NCBI GenBank assembly: GCA_031315865.1
Contig: JALDRJ010000002.1
Coordinates: 2,082,001 to 2,146,000 of the forward strand
From: Nitrospirales bacterium
GTDB taxonomy: Bacteria; Nitrospirota; Nitrospiria; Nitrospirales; UBA8639
Reading direction: 5' to 3'
DNA: 64,000 nt
Both the position numbers and the translations under genes were made by a program. Below, one piece after another: positions 15,972 through 25,400 of the stretch. The notes beneath the pieces are model-generated. The model ran no database searches, had not been told where the DNA came from, and saw only the letters and a list, made by a program, of their open reading frames with translations. Within the stretch, counting starts at the first letter, position 1. Each line of letters begins with the position of its first letter.

Positions 15972-16610
15972 TCACGACAATGTGAGGGACCCTTGCCGCA
16001 GCAGTCCGCTACGGGTCGAGACTTTGTGCGCTTTTTCCTGATCGTGAGTGGTCATGACGACGAGACCGTTACGTGTCATCACTTCGAGAATAATGGTGTT
16101 CGTCGTCTGTACGCCAGCTTCATCAAGGGCGTTATAGGGTTCATCCAGGAATAGCACTTGAGGTTGCGCGAGGATGACCTTGGCTAATGCGAGACGACGC
16201 TTCATGCCGGCGGAAAAATTCCGTGTTTTCATGCCCGCGAACGCTCCGAGGCTGACGCGATCCAATGCTCGTTTCATGTCTTGACTTGAAGGCTGTTGAT
16301 TGCGCATGGCCAGCGCAAACCGGAGATTTTCGAGCGCGTCCAGGTCATCGTACAGGTGTGAGCCATGGGCCAGGAACATGATGGTTTGCCGGACAGCATC
16401 TTTCTCTTGAATCCCATCCTTCCCAAAGATCGAAAATTCACCGCTTGTGGGCCGCACGAGGGTGGCGAGGATACGTAATAGCGTGGTCTTACCCGCCCCG
16501 TTTGACCCGAACAGCGCAAAGCATTGTCCGCTTGAAATCTCAAAGGAGAGATTCTCAAAAATTCGATAATTGCCGAACGATTTCGTGAGGTTGACTGCCT
16601 GTATGGCCAT
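15972..16610 (-). CDS. ccmA: haem exporter ABC ATPase CcmA
   Basis: A 212-residue ABC ATPase. Walker A 'GSNGAGKTT' is at residues 35-43, the signature 'FSAGMKRRLAL' in the usual place (Met replaces the more common Gln), and Walker B 'VLFLDEPYNALD' follows. The switch His is in 'VMTTHD'. The length and the position at the head of ccmB fit CcmA. It is the first gene of the minus-strand ccm operon, so the operon promoter should lie in the gap up to the divergent resA. Confidence 0.92.
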   Translation of the reverse strand: MAIQAVNLTKSFGNYRIFENLSFEISSGQCFALFGSNGAGKTTLLRILATLVRPTSGEFSIFGKDGIQEKDAVRQTIMFLAHGSHLYDDLDALENLRFALAMRNQQPSSQDMKRALDRVSLGAFAGMKTRNFSAGMKRRLALAKVILAQPQVLFLDEPYNALDEAGVQTTNTIILEVMTRNGLVVMTTHDQEKAHKVSTRSGLLRQGSLTLS

Positions 16611-16881
16611 AGATGAAGCGTTTTGTCACTCGTGTGCCCGCTAGTCTACGCAACGGACTGACGGTCTGTCTATCTGTGTGAACATCGCTGATGAAGGCCG
16701 CTTGGTGTCGTTGATGAGTATGGTACACTATGATAGGTCAAATATTGACGCTCCTGGTGGCGAGAATTATATTGAAGCCTCGATGACGGCCGAATTTACC
16801 GGGTCCAAGGTCCTTACGTATCGATCCAAGAAGACTGCCGGGATGTAAAAGAGCTGTTTCAAAACTGGATTGGGAGATTGG

Positions 16882-17523
16882 ATGAAGAATACGATCATGA
16901 ATGTGCCGCTTTGCTTCGTCATGAAGAGGAATCCGCGAATATCAGCATTGGCGATTGCCCTAATATTCGCCGCCACGTTGGGGTGCGATTCAGGTTATTC
17001 TGGCCTTTCCGACGTCTCGTCTACGGATTATCGGCTTGCTGTAAAGCGGGGATGGCCGAAAATCGGGGACGCCTCTCCTCCCTTTACACTCATCGATTTG
17101 GAAGGTCGACAGGTGAGCCTGTCGGATCATCGCGGAAAGGTCGTGCTGCTGAATTTTTGGGCCACATGGTGCGGTCCCTGTCGGGTCGAGATGCCGGCTA
17201 TGGAAGCCCTCTATCGTGACATGCGGAGTCAGGGGTTGGAGATTTTGGCTGTCTCCGTCGATGCGCAGGGTTCTCAGGTGACCAAGCCTTTTCAAGAAGC
17301 CATGGGGTTGACCTTTCCTATCCTGCATGATCCCGACTATGAAGTTGGTGGAGCCTATGGAGCGCGAACGCTTCCGATCAGTTATGTGATTGACCGCGAC
17401 GGCATTATTCGTCACCGGGTGTTCGGTGCCAGAGACTGGAATGGCTCTCAAGCCAAAGAACTGATCCGGGAACTGCTTGCTCCTCCGGCTCAATCTCCCA
17501 TGGTGAACGATGGATTCCTTTAA
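16882..17523 (+). CDS. TlpA/ResA-type thioredoxin lipoprotein
   Basis: A 213-residue exported thioredoxin. After a rather long N-region a signal sequence ends in a lipobox-like 'FAATLGC' (Cys35), so it may be lipid-anchored. The thioredoxin domain carries 'NFWATWCGPCR' (C97/C100) and the cis-Pro loop 'TLPISYVID'. ResA/TlpA proteins reduce apocytochrome c haem-binding thiols. The ATG at 16882 has GGGAG in front; a later ATG at 16921 would give a shorter signal peptide. The gene overlaps ccdA by 14 bases and is divergent from the ccm operon. Confidence 0.85.
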   Translation: MKNTIMNVPLCFVMKRNPRISALAIALIFAATLGCDSGYSGLSDVSSTDYRLAVKRGWPKIGDASPPFTLIDLEGRQVSLSDHRGKVVLLNFWATWCGPCRVEMPAMEALYRDMRSQGLEILAVSVDAQGSQVTKPFQEAMGLTFPILHDPDYEVGGAYGARTLPISYVIDRDGIIRHRVFGARDWNGSQAKELIRELLAPPAQSPMVNDGFL

Positions 17524-18256
17524 TCAAGTCTCCCTCCTGGCCGCCTTTAGCGCGGGATTTCTCTCGTTTGTTTCCCCCTGTGTCCTGCCATTAGTCCCAT
17601 CCTATATTTCCTACATCACGGGGTTGTCAGTCGAGGAATTAGCCAATGCGCAAGAACGGGAGCGGTTTCGAAAAGCGATTATGTTGAATTCGCTCCTGTT
17701 TATCGCCGGGTTCTCCAGCGTGTTTATCGCATTTGGTGCCTCGGCCAGTTTTATCGGGCAATTGTTGTACGAATACCAAGACCTGATCCGAAAAGTCGGG
17801 GGCGTGCTGATCGCCGTTTTTGGGCTCTACTTGATGGGAGTGCTCAAACTACGGTTTTTAATGACGGAACGTAAACTACTGCATTTTGAGAAACGTCCGT
17901 TAGGGTACATCGGCTCTTTTTTGGTGGGGACAGCGTTTGCCGCCGGGTGGACACCCTGCGTAGGGCCGGTATTGGGTGGTATTCTGGCCTATGCCAGCAC
18001 GACCGAGTCGATGCGAGACGGTATAGTGCTCCTCACGTCGTACTCGGTGGGATTAGGGCTCCCGTTCTTTCTGGCTGCTTTTGGAGTGGATAGGTTTTTA
18101 ACTCACTTTAAAAAAATCCGTCATTACCTGGGTGGGATCTCCATCGTCAGCGGCATGCTGATGGTCGCGATCGGCGTCATGTTGTACACCAATGGCGTGA
18201 CGATGTTGACGAGCTTCCTTGAACGTCACGGGATTGGTTGGTACCTCGGACAATAG
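17510..18256 (+). CDS. ccdA: cytochrome c biogenesis protein CcdA
   Basis: A 248-residue polytopic thiol-electron carrier (short DsbD core). Its six-helix layout has the two redox cysteines in inverted-repeat motifs, 'SFVSPCVLPLVPSY' (C24) and 'AAGWTPCVGPVLGG'. It moves electrons from cytosolic thioredoxin across the membrane to ResA and CcmG. It overlaps resA by 14 bases, so the two are translated together. The length is slightly above the minimal CcdA because of a basic loop around 'RKLLHFEKRPLG'. Confidence 0.92.
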   Translation: MDSFNQVSLLAAFSAGFLSFVSPCVLPLVPSYISYITGLSVEELANAQERERFRKAIMLNSLLFIAGFSSVFIAFGASASFIGQLLYEYQDLIRKVGGVLIAVFGLYLMGVLKLRFLMTERKLLHFEKRPLGYIGSFLVGTAFAAGWTPCVGPVLGGILAYASTTESMRDGIVLLTSYSVGLGLPFFLAAFGVDRFLTHFKKIRHYLGGISIVSGMLMVAIGVMLYTNGVTMLTSFLERHGIGWYLGQ

Positions 18257-18331
18257 GTATTGTTTTCAGCCTCTTTCTTCCTACTCGGATACTCCACGCA
18301 TCAGGCCAAGAACCCTCTCTTCGCTTCTACT

Positions 18332-19306
18332 TTAACACCATTGTCCCGGTCTACAGGTCTTGTTCGTGGATGGGGCCAAAGAGGGTTGCGGGGAAGATTC
18401 ACACCATGCCCCGATCGAGCATGAGGCTGCCCCTCCTGTCGGAGTTTGAGATGTCGATAATTCAGTGGTGGAAGGGGATGGAGGCAGGAAGTGCGTTTGA
18501 AGTCGTGATAGGTCCGGTTGTAACTTAACAAGCTTTATATCTTCTTTAGGCGTGGTATCCATGTCCGGCACTTCGAGCTCGGGGTGCTGCTGTTTTAGCT
18601 GCGTGAGCATTTGCATACCACGTTCATACGTCGAATGAGATTGATGGTTTTGTACGAGATCGACAAGCCAGTCTTTGGCCCATTCTGCATCGCCGAGTTG
18701 CTCATACGTCTGGGCAAGGTGTAACTTGGCTATTATGGCGGCATCCAGTAGAGGGTATTGATCCACGATATGCGTGAAGCGATGGGCGGCAGCCAGGAAC
18801 GCTTCACGGTTGTAATAAAATTCGCCAACGAATAAGTCATGTTGAGCCAGGTGTTCCTGGCATGTTCTAATATCCGCACGCGCTTCTTCTTCATAACGGC
18901 TGTTCGGGAAGTCTGTGATGAGTTTGCGAAAGGCCGTGATCGATTCTTCAAGCGGAGCCGGGTCCCGATCAATCGTTTGGAATTGCTTAAAGTGACTCAT
19001 CGCGATTTTATACTGGGCGTACGAGGCTAAAACGTGGTTTCGGTGAAGATCCAGGAAATGTTTGTATTCCACGATGGCTTCCGAATATGATTCTTTTTCA
19101 TAGTAGGCTTCTGCGCGTTTCATGATCACGTTAGGGTCGTAATTCATTTCAATCGAATCACCGACAAAAATTTGTTCATCCGTTCCGCTCAGGACGGTCT
19201 GAGGATCGGCCGGAGGGGCATTCTGTGTGGATGAGCAACCTGTCCCAAGAACGCTGGAGGATAGGCCAATTGCTATAAGAACGGTGGTCAAATTTCGAAA
19301 ATTCAT
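18332..19306 (-). CDS. bamD: outer membrane assembly lipoprotein BamD-like
   Basis: A 324-residue lipoprotein with a signal ending in 'VLGTGC' and TPR repeats: 'AEAYYEKESYSEAIVEYKHF', 'YAQYKIAMSHFKQFQTIDRD', 'EFYYNREAFLAAAHRF'. The TPR array and the 'FPNSRYEEEARADI' motif match BamD/YfiO, the Bam complex subunit needed for beta-barrel insertion. The last ~75 residues are unusual: a Ser/Thr/Pro-rich tail with several Cys ('ASCSIGAWCESS', 'KTCRPGQWC'), not seen in ordinary BamD. It may be a lineage-specific extension or reading-through after a lost stop. The start at 19306 begins the signal peptide. Confidence 0.8.
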   Translation of the reverse strand: MNFRNLTTVLIAIGLSSSVLGTGCSSTQNAPPADPQTVLSGTDEQIFVGDSIEMNYDPNVIMKRAEAYYEKESYSEAIVEYKHFLDLHRNHVLASYAQYKIAMSHFKQFQTIDRDPAPLEESITAFRKLITDFPNSRYEEEARADIRTCQEHLAQHDLFVGEFYYNREAFLAAAHRFTHIVDQYPLLDAAIIAKLHLAQTYEQLGDAEWAKDWLVDLVQNHQSHSTYERGMQMLTQLKQQHPELEVPDMDTTPKEDIKLVKLQPDLSRLQTHFLPPSPSTTELSTSQTPTGGAASCSIGAWCESSPQPSLAPSTNKTCRPGQWC

Positions 19307-19478
19307 ATGAGTCGATTCCTGTGGGTAATTGCTATGGACGCTGCCTTTGAGCATAACACAAAAAACGTGCCAGGCTAGCAAAGCATATGAAAGCAAATCA
19401 AATTTATGTCGTTTGCTGGCCGTTCATGTGGTGTTTTCCCTTCAGAGAGTTGTTTTATAACCTCAAATCTTCACAATT

Positions 19479-20498
19479 ATGAGTAATGCCTCCCAGGCAC
19501 ATTCATCACCCTGTGTAACCAGGATTGCAGGTACCGGGTCATATTTACCCACTCGGATCGTTTCCAATGCCCAAGTGGCTCGTCTGCTCGGGGTGGAAGA
19601 AGGCTATATTTATCGTGTATCGGGTATTCGTGAGCGTCACTGGAGTGAGCCATCGGAGACTTGCTCCTTATTGGCAGAGCAGGCCGCTCGTCAGGCGCTC
19701 GATCAAGCCAAGCTTAAGCCTTCGGACATTGATACGATTCTATTGTCCACGACCTCTCCGGAAATGGGAGGATTTCCCTCCACCGCCTGTCTGCTGCAAC
19801 GTCGGCTAGGGATCAACGGCGCCAGCGCTTTTGATATAAGCGCTTCATGCTCAGGGTTTTTATATGGACTGTCTCAGGCGGATACCTTGATTCGTTCAGG
19901 GTACAGTCGGCGATGCCTGGTGGTGGCAGCCGAAGTCAAATCCTGTTACCTCAACCCGGACAATACGGGCACGGCCCTGTTATTCGGTGATGGAGCCGGT
20001 GCGGCAGTGGTGACCCAAGGACACGATCCTCATGTAGGGATCCAAAATATTCGACTCTTTTCTGACGGCCAATATACGGACTTGGTCAGCATTCCGGCTG
20101 GAGGATCTCGTGAACCAATGTCACCGTCGACGGTCCAGGCAAAGCGCCATACGCTTCGATTGAAAGGCGCAACCCTGTTTCGAGTCGCCGTGAAACAGTT
20201 GGCGCACTCTCTCACTGAGCTTCTCGCGTCTCATCAGGTATCGGTCGAAGATTTGGATCATGTCATGTTTCATCAAGCCAATGGTCGAATTCTGGCGAAA
20301 CTCGCTGCGCGCTTGCACATACCTGTCCGCTCGGTGTTTTCGGTCATTGAGCGCACCGGTAATACCTCTTCGGCTTCTCTGCCTCTCACACTTGATATGG
20401 CCAACAGGCAAGGACGTCTGAAGCCAGGGGATCTCATTTTGCTGGGAACCTTTGGCGGTGGGATTACATGGGGAGGCGCGCTTTTGCGATGGGGCTGA
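19479..20498 (+). CDS. fabH: 3-oxoacyl-ACP synthase III (FabH)
   Basis: A 339-residue ketoacyl synthase III that starts fatty acid synthesis by condensing acetyl-CoA with malonyl-ACP. The Cys-His-Asn triad is present: C124 in 'ISASCSGFLYGL', His in 'VMFHQANGRIL' and Asn in 'RTGNTSSASLPL'. The C-terminal 'FGGGITWGGALLRW' is typical. It is not next to plsX, fabD or acpP here, so it may be a secondary FabH or simply separated from the fab cluster. Confidence 0.92.
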   Translation: MSNASQAHSSPCVTRIAGTGSYLPTRIVSNAQVARLLGVEEGYIYRVSGIRERHWSEPSETCSLLAEQAARQALDQAKLKPSDIDTILLSTTSPEMGGFPSTACLLQRRLGINGASAFDISASCSGFLYGLSQADTLIRSGYSRRCLVVAAEVKSCYLNPDNTGTALLFGDGAGAAVVTQGHDPHVGIQNIRLFSDGQYTDLVSIPAGGSREPMSPSTVQAKRHTLRLKGATLFRVAVKQLAHSLTELLASHQVSVEDLDHVMFHQANGRILAKLAARLHIPVRSVFSVIERTGNTSSASLPLTLDMANRQGRLKPGDLILLGTFGGGITWGGALLRWG

Positions 20499-20684
20499 AT
20501 CAAAAGAGTCAGTAAGCTGTCCTAAGGAGAGAGAGGGGGATGTCTCCAACAGACGCTCTATTTCTATATTGACGAACGCAGCCATTTCACCTATCGTGGC
20601 CATGACGGACGGATGGTAGGATTTCTGAGAGTGAGTGAAGTAAGTAATGACTATTGGGTACAACATGAATAGACGGAGGCAGCT

Positions 20685-21623
20685 GTGAAAATTTATTTGG
20701 CGGACCCGCGTGGGTTTTGTGCTGGCGTTGATCGGGCAATTGAGATCGTCGACTTATCTCTGAAAACCTACGGAGCCCCGATTTACGTACGTCATGAAAT
20801 TGTCCACAGTCGTCATGTCGTCAACTCTCTTCGTGAAAAAGGGGCGGTCTTCGTCGAAGAGTTGGACGAAGTGCCAGATGGCGCGATCGTTATTTTTAGT
20901 GCCCATGGCGTCGCCAAAAGTGTCTGGGAAGAAGCCAATCGCCGAAATCTGAAGGTCATCGATGCGACGTGTCCCTTGGTGATCAAGGTGCATAACGAGG
21001 TCAATCGCGACTATACCAATGAATATGAATTGATACTGATCGGGCATTCGGGTCATCCGGAAGTAGTCGGGACGCTCGGCCAAGTTCCAGATAAGTTTCA
21101 CCTGGTTTCGTCGGTAGAAGATGTTGAACGTCTGATCGTAGAAAACCCCAATCACTTGTCTTACGTCACGCAGACCACATTGAGTGTGGATGAATGTCGC
21201 GATATTGTCGAAGCGCTCAATCGACGATTTCCGGGAATCAAGGGGCCTCATCAAGAAGACATTTGTTATGCCACGCAAAACCGGCAAAATGCGGTCAAGG
21301 AGCTCGCGAAGCATGTCGATGTGATACTGGTCATCGGTTCTCCGAATAGTTCCAATTCCAATAGGCTTAAAGAACTTGGAGAACGGTGCGGTAAGGCGTC
21401 GTATCTCATCGATTCTTACCAGGACATTAAGCCAGAATGGCTGGATGGGGCGAAGGCCATCGGGATTGCGGCCGGAGCTTCGGCTCCTGAAGTGCTCGTC
21501 ACCGAAGTCGTTGAGAATCTCAGGACTCTCGGAGCGGATGAACTTGAAGAATTAACGGTCGTTGAAGAAAATGTAGAATTTCTCCTCCCCCGTGAGCTAC
21601 TGGCTTCTCAGGCGAAAGCCTAG
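20685..21623 (+). CDS. ispH: 4-hydroxy-3-methylbut-2-enyl diphosphate reductase (IspH)
   Basis: A 312-residue IspH, last enzyme of the MEP isoprenoid pathway, making IPP and DMAPP on a [4Fe-4S] cluster. The three cluster Cys motifs are visible: '[13 protein letters not shown]' (C12), '[11 protein letters not shown]' and '[11 protein letters not shown]'. The catalytic 'TQTTLSVDE' and the substrate loop '[11 protein letters not shown]' are intact. It uses a GTG start with GGAGG seven bases upstream. The length is normal for the bacterial enzyme. Confidence 0.96.
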   Translation: MKIYLADPRGFCAGVDRAIEIVDLSLKTYGAPIYVRHEIVHSRHVVNSLREKGAVFVEELDEVPDGAIVIFSAHGVAKSVWEEANRRNLKVIDATCPLVIKVHNEVNRDYTNEYELILIGHSGHPEVVGTLGQVPDKFHLVSSVEDVERLIVENPNHLSYVTQTTLSVDECRDIVEALNRRFPGIKGPHQEDICYATQNRQNAVKELAKHVDVILVIGSPNSSNSNRLKELGERCGKASYLIDSYQDIKPEWLDGAKAIGIAAGASAPEVLVTEVVENLRTLGADELEELTVVEENVEFLLPRELLASQAKA

Positions 21624-21825
21624 GCGTTAGCCTCTCCTCTCAACTCTACAGTTTTTATTCCCTCGCGCATGGACCTGAGTCTTCTGCCTCACCAAAATTC
21701 TGGTATTGTCATGAGGGAGACTGTGAAGATCTTTCTCCTTATTAAGCATTCCAAAGGCCACAGAGTAGGATCAAGGATTTTCGAAGTTTGTTCGAGGATT
21801 TACGGAAAACTCAAATCCTTGGTGT

Positions 21826-21860
21826 GCCGTTTCTTACTGATAAAACGGGTAAGAAACGGC
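21826..21860 (-). terminator. perfect 12-bp hairpin after the Flp pilin gene
   Basis: GCCGTTTCTTAC (21826-21837) pairs without mismatch with GTAAGAAACGGC (21849-21860) around an 11-base loop. It lies 16 bases beyond the pilin stop on the minus strand. No T-run follows, so it is more likely an mRNA 3'-stabilising stem or weak terminator than a textbook terminator. Confidence 0.5.
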
Positions 21861-21875
21861 GTTGAGGGATTACTT

Positions 21876-22049
21876 TTACGATGCGGCGCTCATCGATGAA
21901 GACAAGGTATTAAAGGTGTTGGCTACGGTTTGACCGAGGACGGTAACGGCGCCGATGATGACGGCGGCAATCAAGGCGGCTAATAGTCCATACTCCAAAG
22001 CGGTGGCACCTCTTTCGTCATGAAAAAAATGCATGATGTGCGTCAACAT
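21876..22049 (-). CDS. Flp-type IVb pilin
   Basis: A 57-residue Flp/Fap pilin. The leader ends before 'ERGATALEYGLLAALIAA', whose Glu at +5 and Tyr at +6 after the cleavage site are the hallmark of tad-system pilins, followed by a 20-residue hydrophobic helix and a short Ser-rich tail ('NTLSSSMSAAS'). The ATG at 22049 has AGGAG ten bases upstream and gives the usual short leader; the longer frame from 22076 is less likely. No tad assembly genes (tadA, cpaB, prepilin peptidase) are in the window, so the assembly machinery must be elsewhere if the pilin is made. Confidence 0.88.
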   Translation of the reverse strand: MLTHIMHFFHDERGATALEYGLLAALIAAVIIGAVTVLGQTVANTFNTLSSSMSAAS

Positions 22050-22413
22050 GGTCTCGTCTCTCCTGATGCCGGACATAGTAATGAGATGTCAAAAACGATC
22101 GTCTGTCCCAATAGGTCGATCGCTGACAGTGTGGAGGGATTCCACCTCTTGCTCAAGGCGCAAGGCCAGGCCATGATAAACCCGTGATTCAACTCGTTAT
22201 TTCGGAGCCTCTGACTAAATACTTGATGAAATACAGAGGAATTGAGCGCGGCGTAATCCCTATCTTATCCACAGCATCCACAATATATGGGATTGATCTT
22301 ATGGATGATCCACTTCATTTGGTATGCTTTCTTTGATTTAACGAAATTATTGTGTTAGATGTTTATGGTTACTCAAACTCCAGTTTGGATTCACGCAATT
22401 ACGGAGGAAACAT
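22050..22413. other. intergenic region between divergent pilin and smc genes
   Basis: About 365 bases, moderately AT-rich in the second half. It must carry the promoters for the pilin gene (minus) and smc (plus). No small gene, RNA gene or clear repeat was recognised. Confidence 0.5.
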
Positions 22414-25400
22414 ATGCATCTCCAGACCGTCATCGTTGATGGCTTTAAGTCATTTGCCGAGGCCAAAATCGACTTTCCCCAAGGCGTGACTGCTATCGTC
22501 GGGCCGAATGGGACGGGGAAAAGTAATATCGTGGATGCATTGTTGTGGTCGTTAGGCGAGCAAAGCCCAAAATCTCTGCGCACGGAACGGATGGAAGATG
22601 TCATTTTTAATGGAACGGAAGTGCGAAAACCGATGAATATGGTGGAAGTCTCGACGGTATTCGGGGGCGTCACCGAACAGGAGCTGGAGGCCTTGTCTGC
22701 CTTAGGAGATGCGTTAGGCCAATCGACCGAAATCATGATCACTCGACGACTCTATCGGGATGGGGAAAGCGAGTATTCCATCAATAAAATTCCTTGTCGT
22801 TTGAAAGACATCCGGAGCCTATTGTGGGCATCGAGAGCCGGAAGCAAAGGGCATACGGTGATCGAACAGGGGAATATCGATCAGCTTTTGAGCGCGTCAC
22901 CGCTCGAGCGACGTGAATTTATCGAAGAAACCGCCGGCATTATTCGTTATAAAAAACAGAAGGCCGAGGCCCTACGAAAACTCGACTCGACGGAACAGAA
23001 TTTGTTTCGCGTCCGAGACATTCTCACGGAAGTTCAACGTCAACTTCGTTCGTTAGAACGTCAGGCCAGACAGGCTCAGCACTATCAGGATCTCCAGCAG
23101 GAAGCCAAGGCTTTAGAGATTCAGCTGTTGAAATGGGAATGTCGGCAACTCCGGACTCAGCAAGACCTGATCGAACGGGAACTTCAGGAGTCCGAGGATC
23201 GCGAACTGGCCCACGTGACTGAAGAACAGCGTGTCATGGCCGAGCAAGAAAACGTCACCCTTTCCCTCTCAAAGACCGGTGAGTCGGTGTCAGAAAGCCG
23301 CGAGCAGCTCCGCGAGGTCGAGCAGGCCATGGCGCATGCCTTGACGACGATGGAGGTGTTACGGAATCAGCTCGAACATTATGAGGAACAGCACGAGCAC
23401 GCGTTGAAAGAGCGGAGTCGGGTCAGGGAAGCGTCCGATCAATCACACGGTTTGACCGAAGCCAAGAAGGCACGATTGTCACAGATTCAATCTGAGATCG
23501 AAACCCTGGAAGCATCGGTCGTCGATGGAAAGGAGCGGTATGAGACTTTGATCGAACAGCGGTCTGTTTCGGCGCAGGGTCGCGACCGTCTTCGGCAGCT
23601 ACTCGTTGATCTGGCGGTTCAAAAGACCAACATTCAGAATCGCACCAAGAGCATGGAAGAACAGCAAGGAGGTCTTCTGCGGCGCCTTGAACGCTTGTTA
23701 GCTGAATTGACGGAGACCGAAACCCAACAGACTCGACTGTCCGCCGAAAATCAAGAATTTCGTCAACAGCGAGAAGTATTGTCGGATGCCTATGAGCAGC
23801 TCCAGACCAAACAAAAGGAAATGGAACTGGACCTTCAAACGCTCGTCGGGGAGCAGGAAGAACTTGATTCGCGTCTTCAGACGAGACGAACCGTGATCGC
23901 TGGGCTTGAATCAGAGATTCGGGCGTTACGGGCGGTTGTTCAGGAAGAATTAGGGTACGGGCCAACCGGTGAAATCGACGAATCCTCCATCCGTGGGGTC
24001 TGCCATGAAGTTGTCGAAGCGTTTGCTGAACGCATGGTAGTCCAAGAGCACGTTGAAAAAGCCATAGAAGTGGCGTTGGGTGACCGTCTCAAGGCCTGGG
24101 TGGTCGGGAGTCCGGATGATGCGTTGCAGGCGATTCGGACGTTGAAAGGGCAGTCGCTGGGACGAGGCAGTTTCGTGTCTTTGACCAGCGGGACCGTCGC
24201 ATCAACCCACCCGCCGATGTGGCGGCAGGCTTTGCATGAAGAAACGGCCATCAAAGGTGCGGCCATAGAGTTCGTGCAAGTGCCAGATGCGTTACAGTCC
24301 GTCACCTCGATTTTTCTGGAGAATGTCTATATCGTCGAAACCCTTGAAGCGGGCCTCCATATCATGGAAACGCATGAGTGGTTCCATGGGCGTGGTCCCA
24401 TACTCGTGACCCCGGACGGTGAAATGATTCAATCATCAGGGGTCATGACCGGTGGAATGTTAGGGGAGTTTGATGGAGTTTTGCGGAGGCGTGGTGAAAT
24501 TAGCCGGCTGGAGGCTCAATCCGAGGAATTAGAAGGAGCTCTACGGGAGGATGAACGTCGGAGAAATGTCATCGTCACGGAACGGGATGCGATTCAATCT
24601 CAATTGCACGAATTGCGACAATCCATCCGTGAGACGGAAGTGCGGCTTCTGTCTGTGCGGCAAGAAGAAAGCGTTCGAACCAACGCGTTGCCGGAACTCA
24701 CGCGACGCGTGGAATTGATTCGTGCCGAACGTAGCTCTGAAGAAGGAGAAGTCGGGAGGTTGCGAAGAGAGTCTGCTCTCCTGCAGGAGCAATTACGAGA
24801 AGTCGAAGGGACACTTGGACAGCGGGAACAAGAACTTCAAGAGGCCTCGCAGGGTTTGATCGATCTAGAGGCAGAAGTGGATGAACTTCAAAAGTACATG
24901 ACGGAAACCCGCATGAGTTTGAGCACGCTGTTGGCGCAACGTTCCCACGAACAGAGTGACTTAGCGCGCCTGCGGGATGAAGAACAAGCTAGGGCTGTCA
25001 GATTGCAGGAATTAGATCAACATCTTGAGCAACTTTTCCTTCAAACGAGACAGAGCCGAGATGAACGTCTTCGTCAGGAAGAAATGTTTGAAAAAGCTGA
25101 CGAGAAAAAGACCGGCATCGAAGCGTCATTAACTACGCTTCAGGAGCATTATGACCATGTCGTCGAGCAGTCGCGCATGTTCGACCGACATATTTCGGAC
25201 ATTCGTAAGCAGTTGTCGGAAACGCTCAAGGTTCGAAGTGGGATAGAAGTGCGAATGGCCGAAGTTCGTACCAAATTAACCACGGTGCAAGAGACGCTAA
25301 CGGCCACCTATGAATTATCTCTCGATGCGCTGGACGAGGAAGAAGGCGGAGAACGGCAGCCTGAACCTGGTGCTCAGCCAGCATCTAGCGAACAGGATGA

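Noticed and set aside
21669-21899. 76-codon plus-strand open frame after ispH
   Set aside because: It runs through the pilin hairpin and into the pilin gene on the other strand, without an SD.
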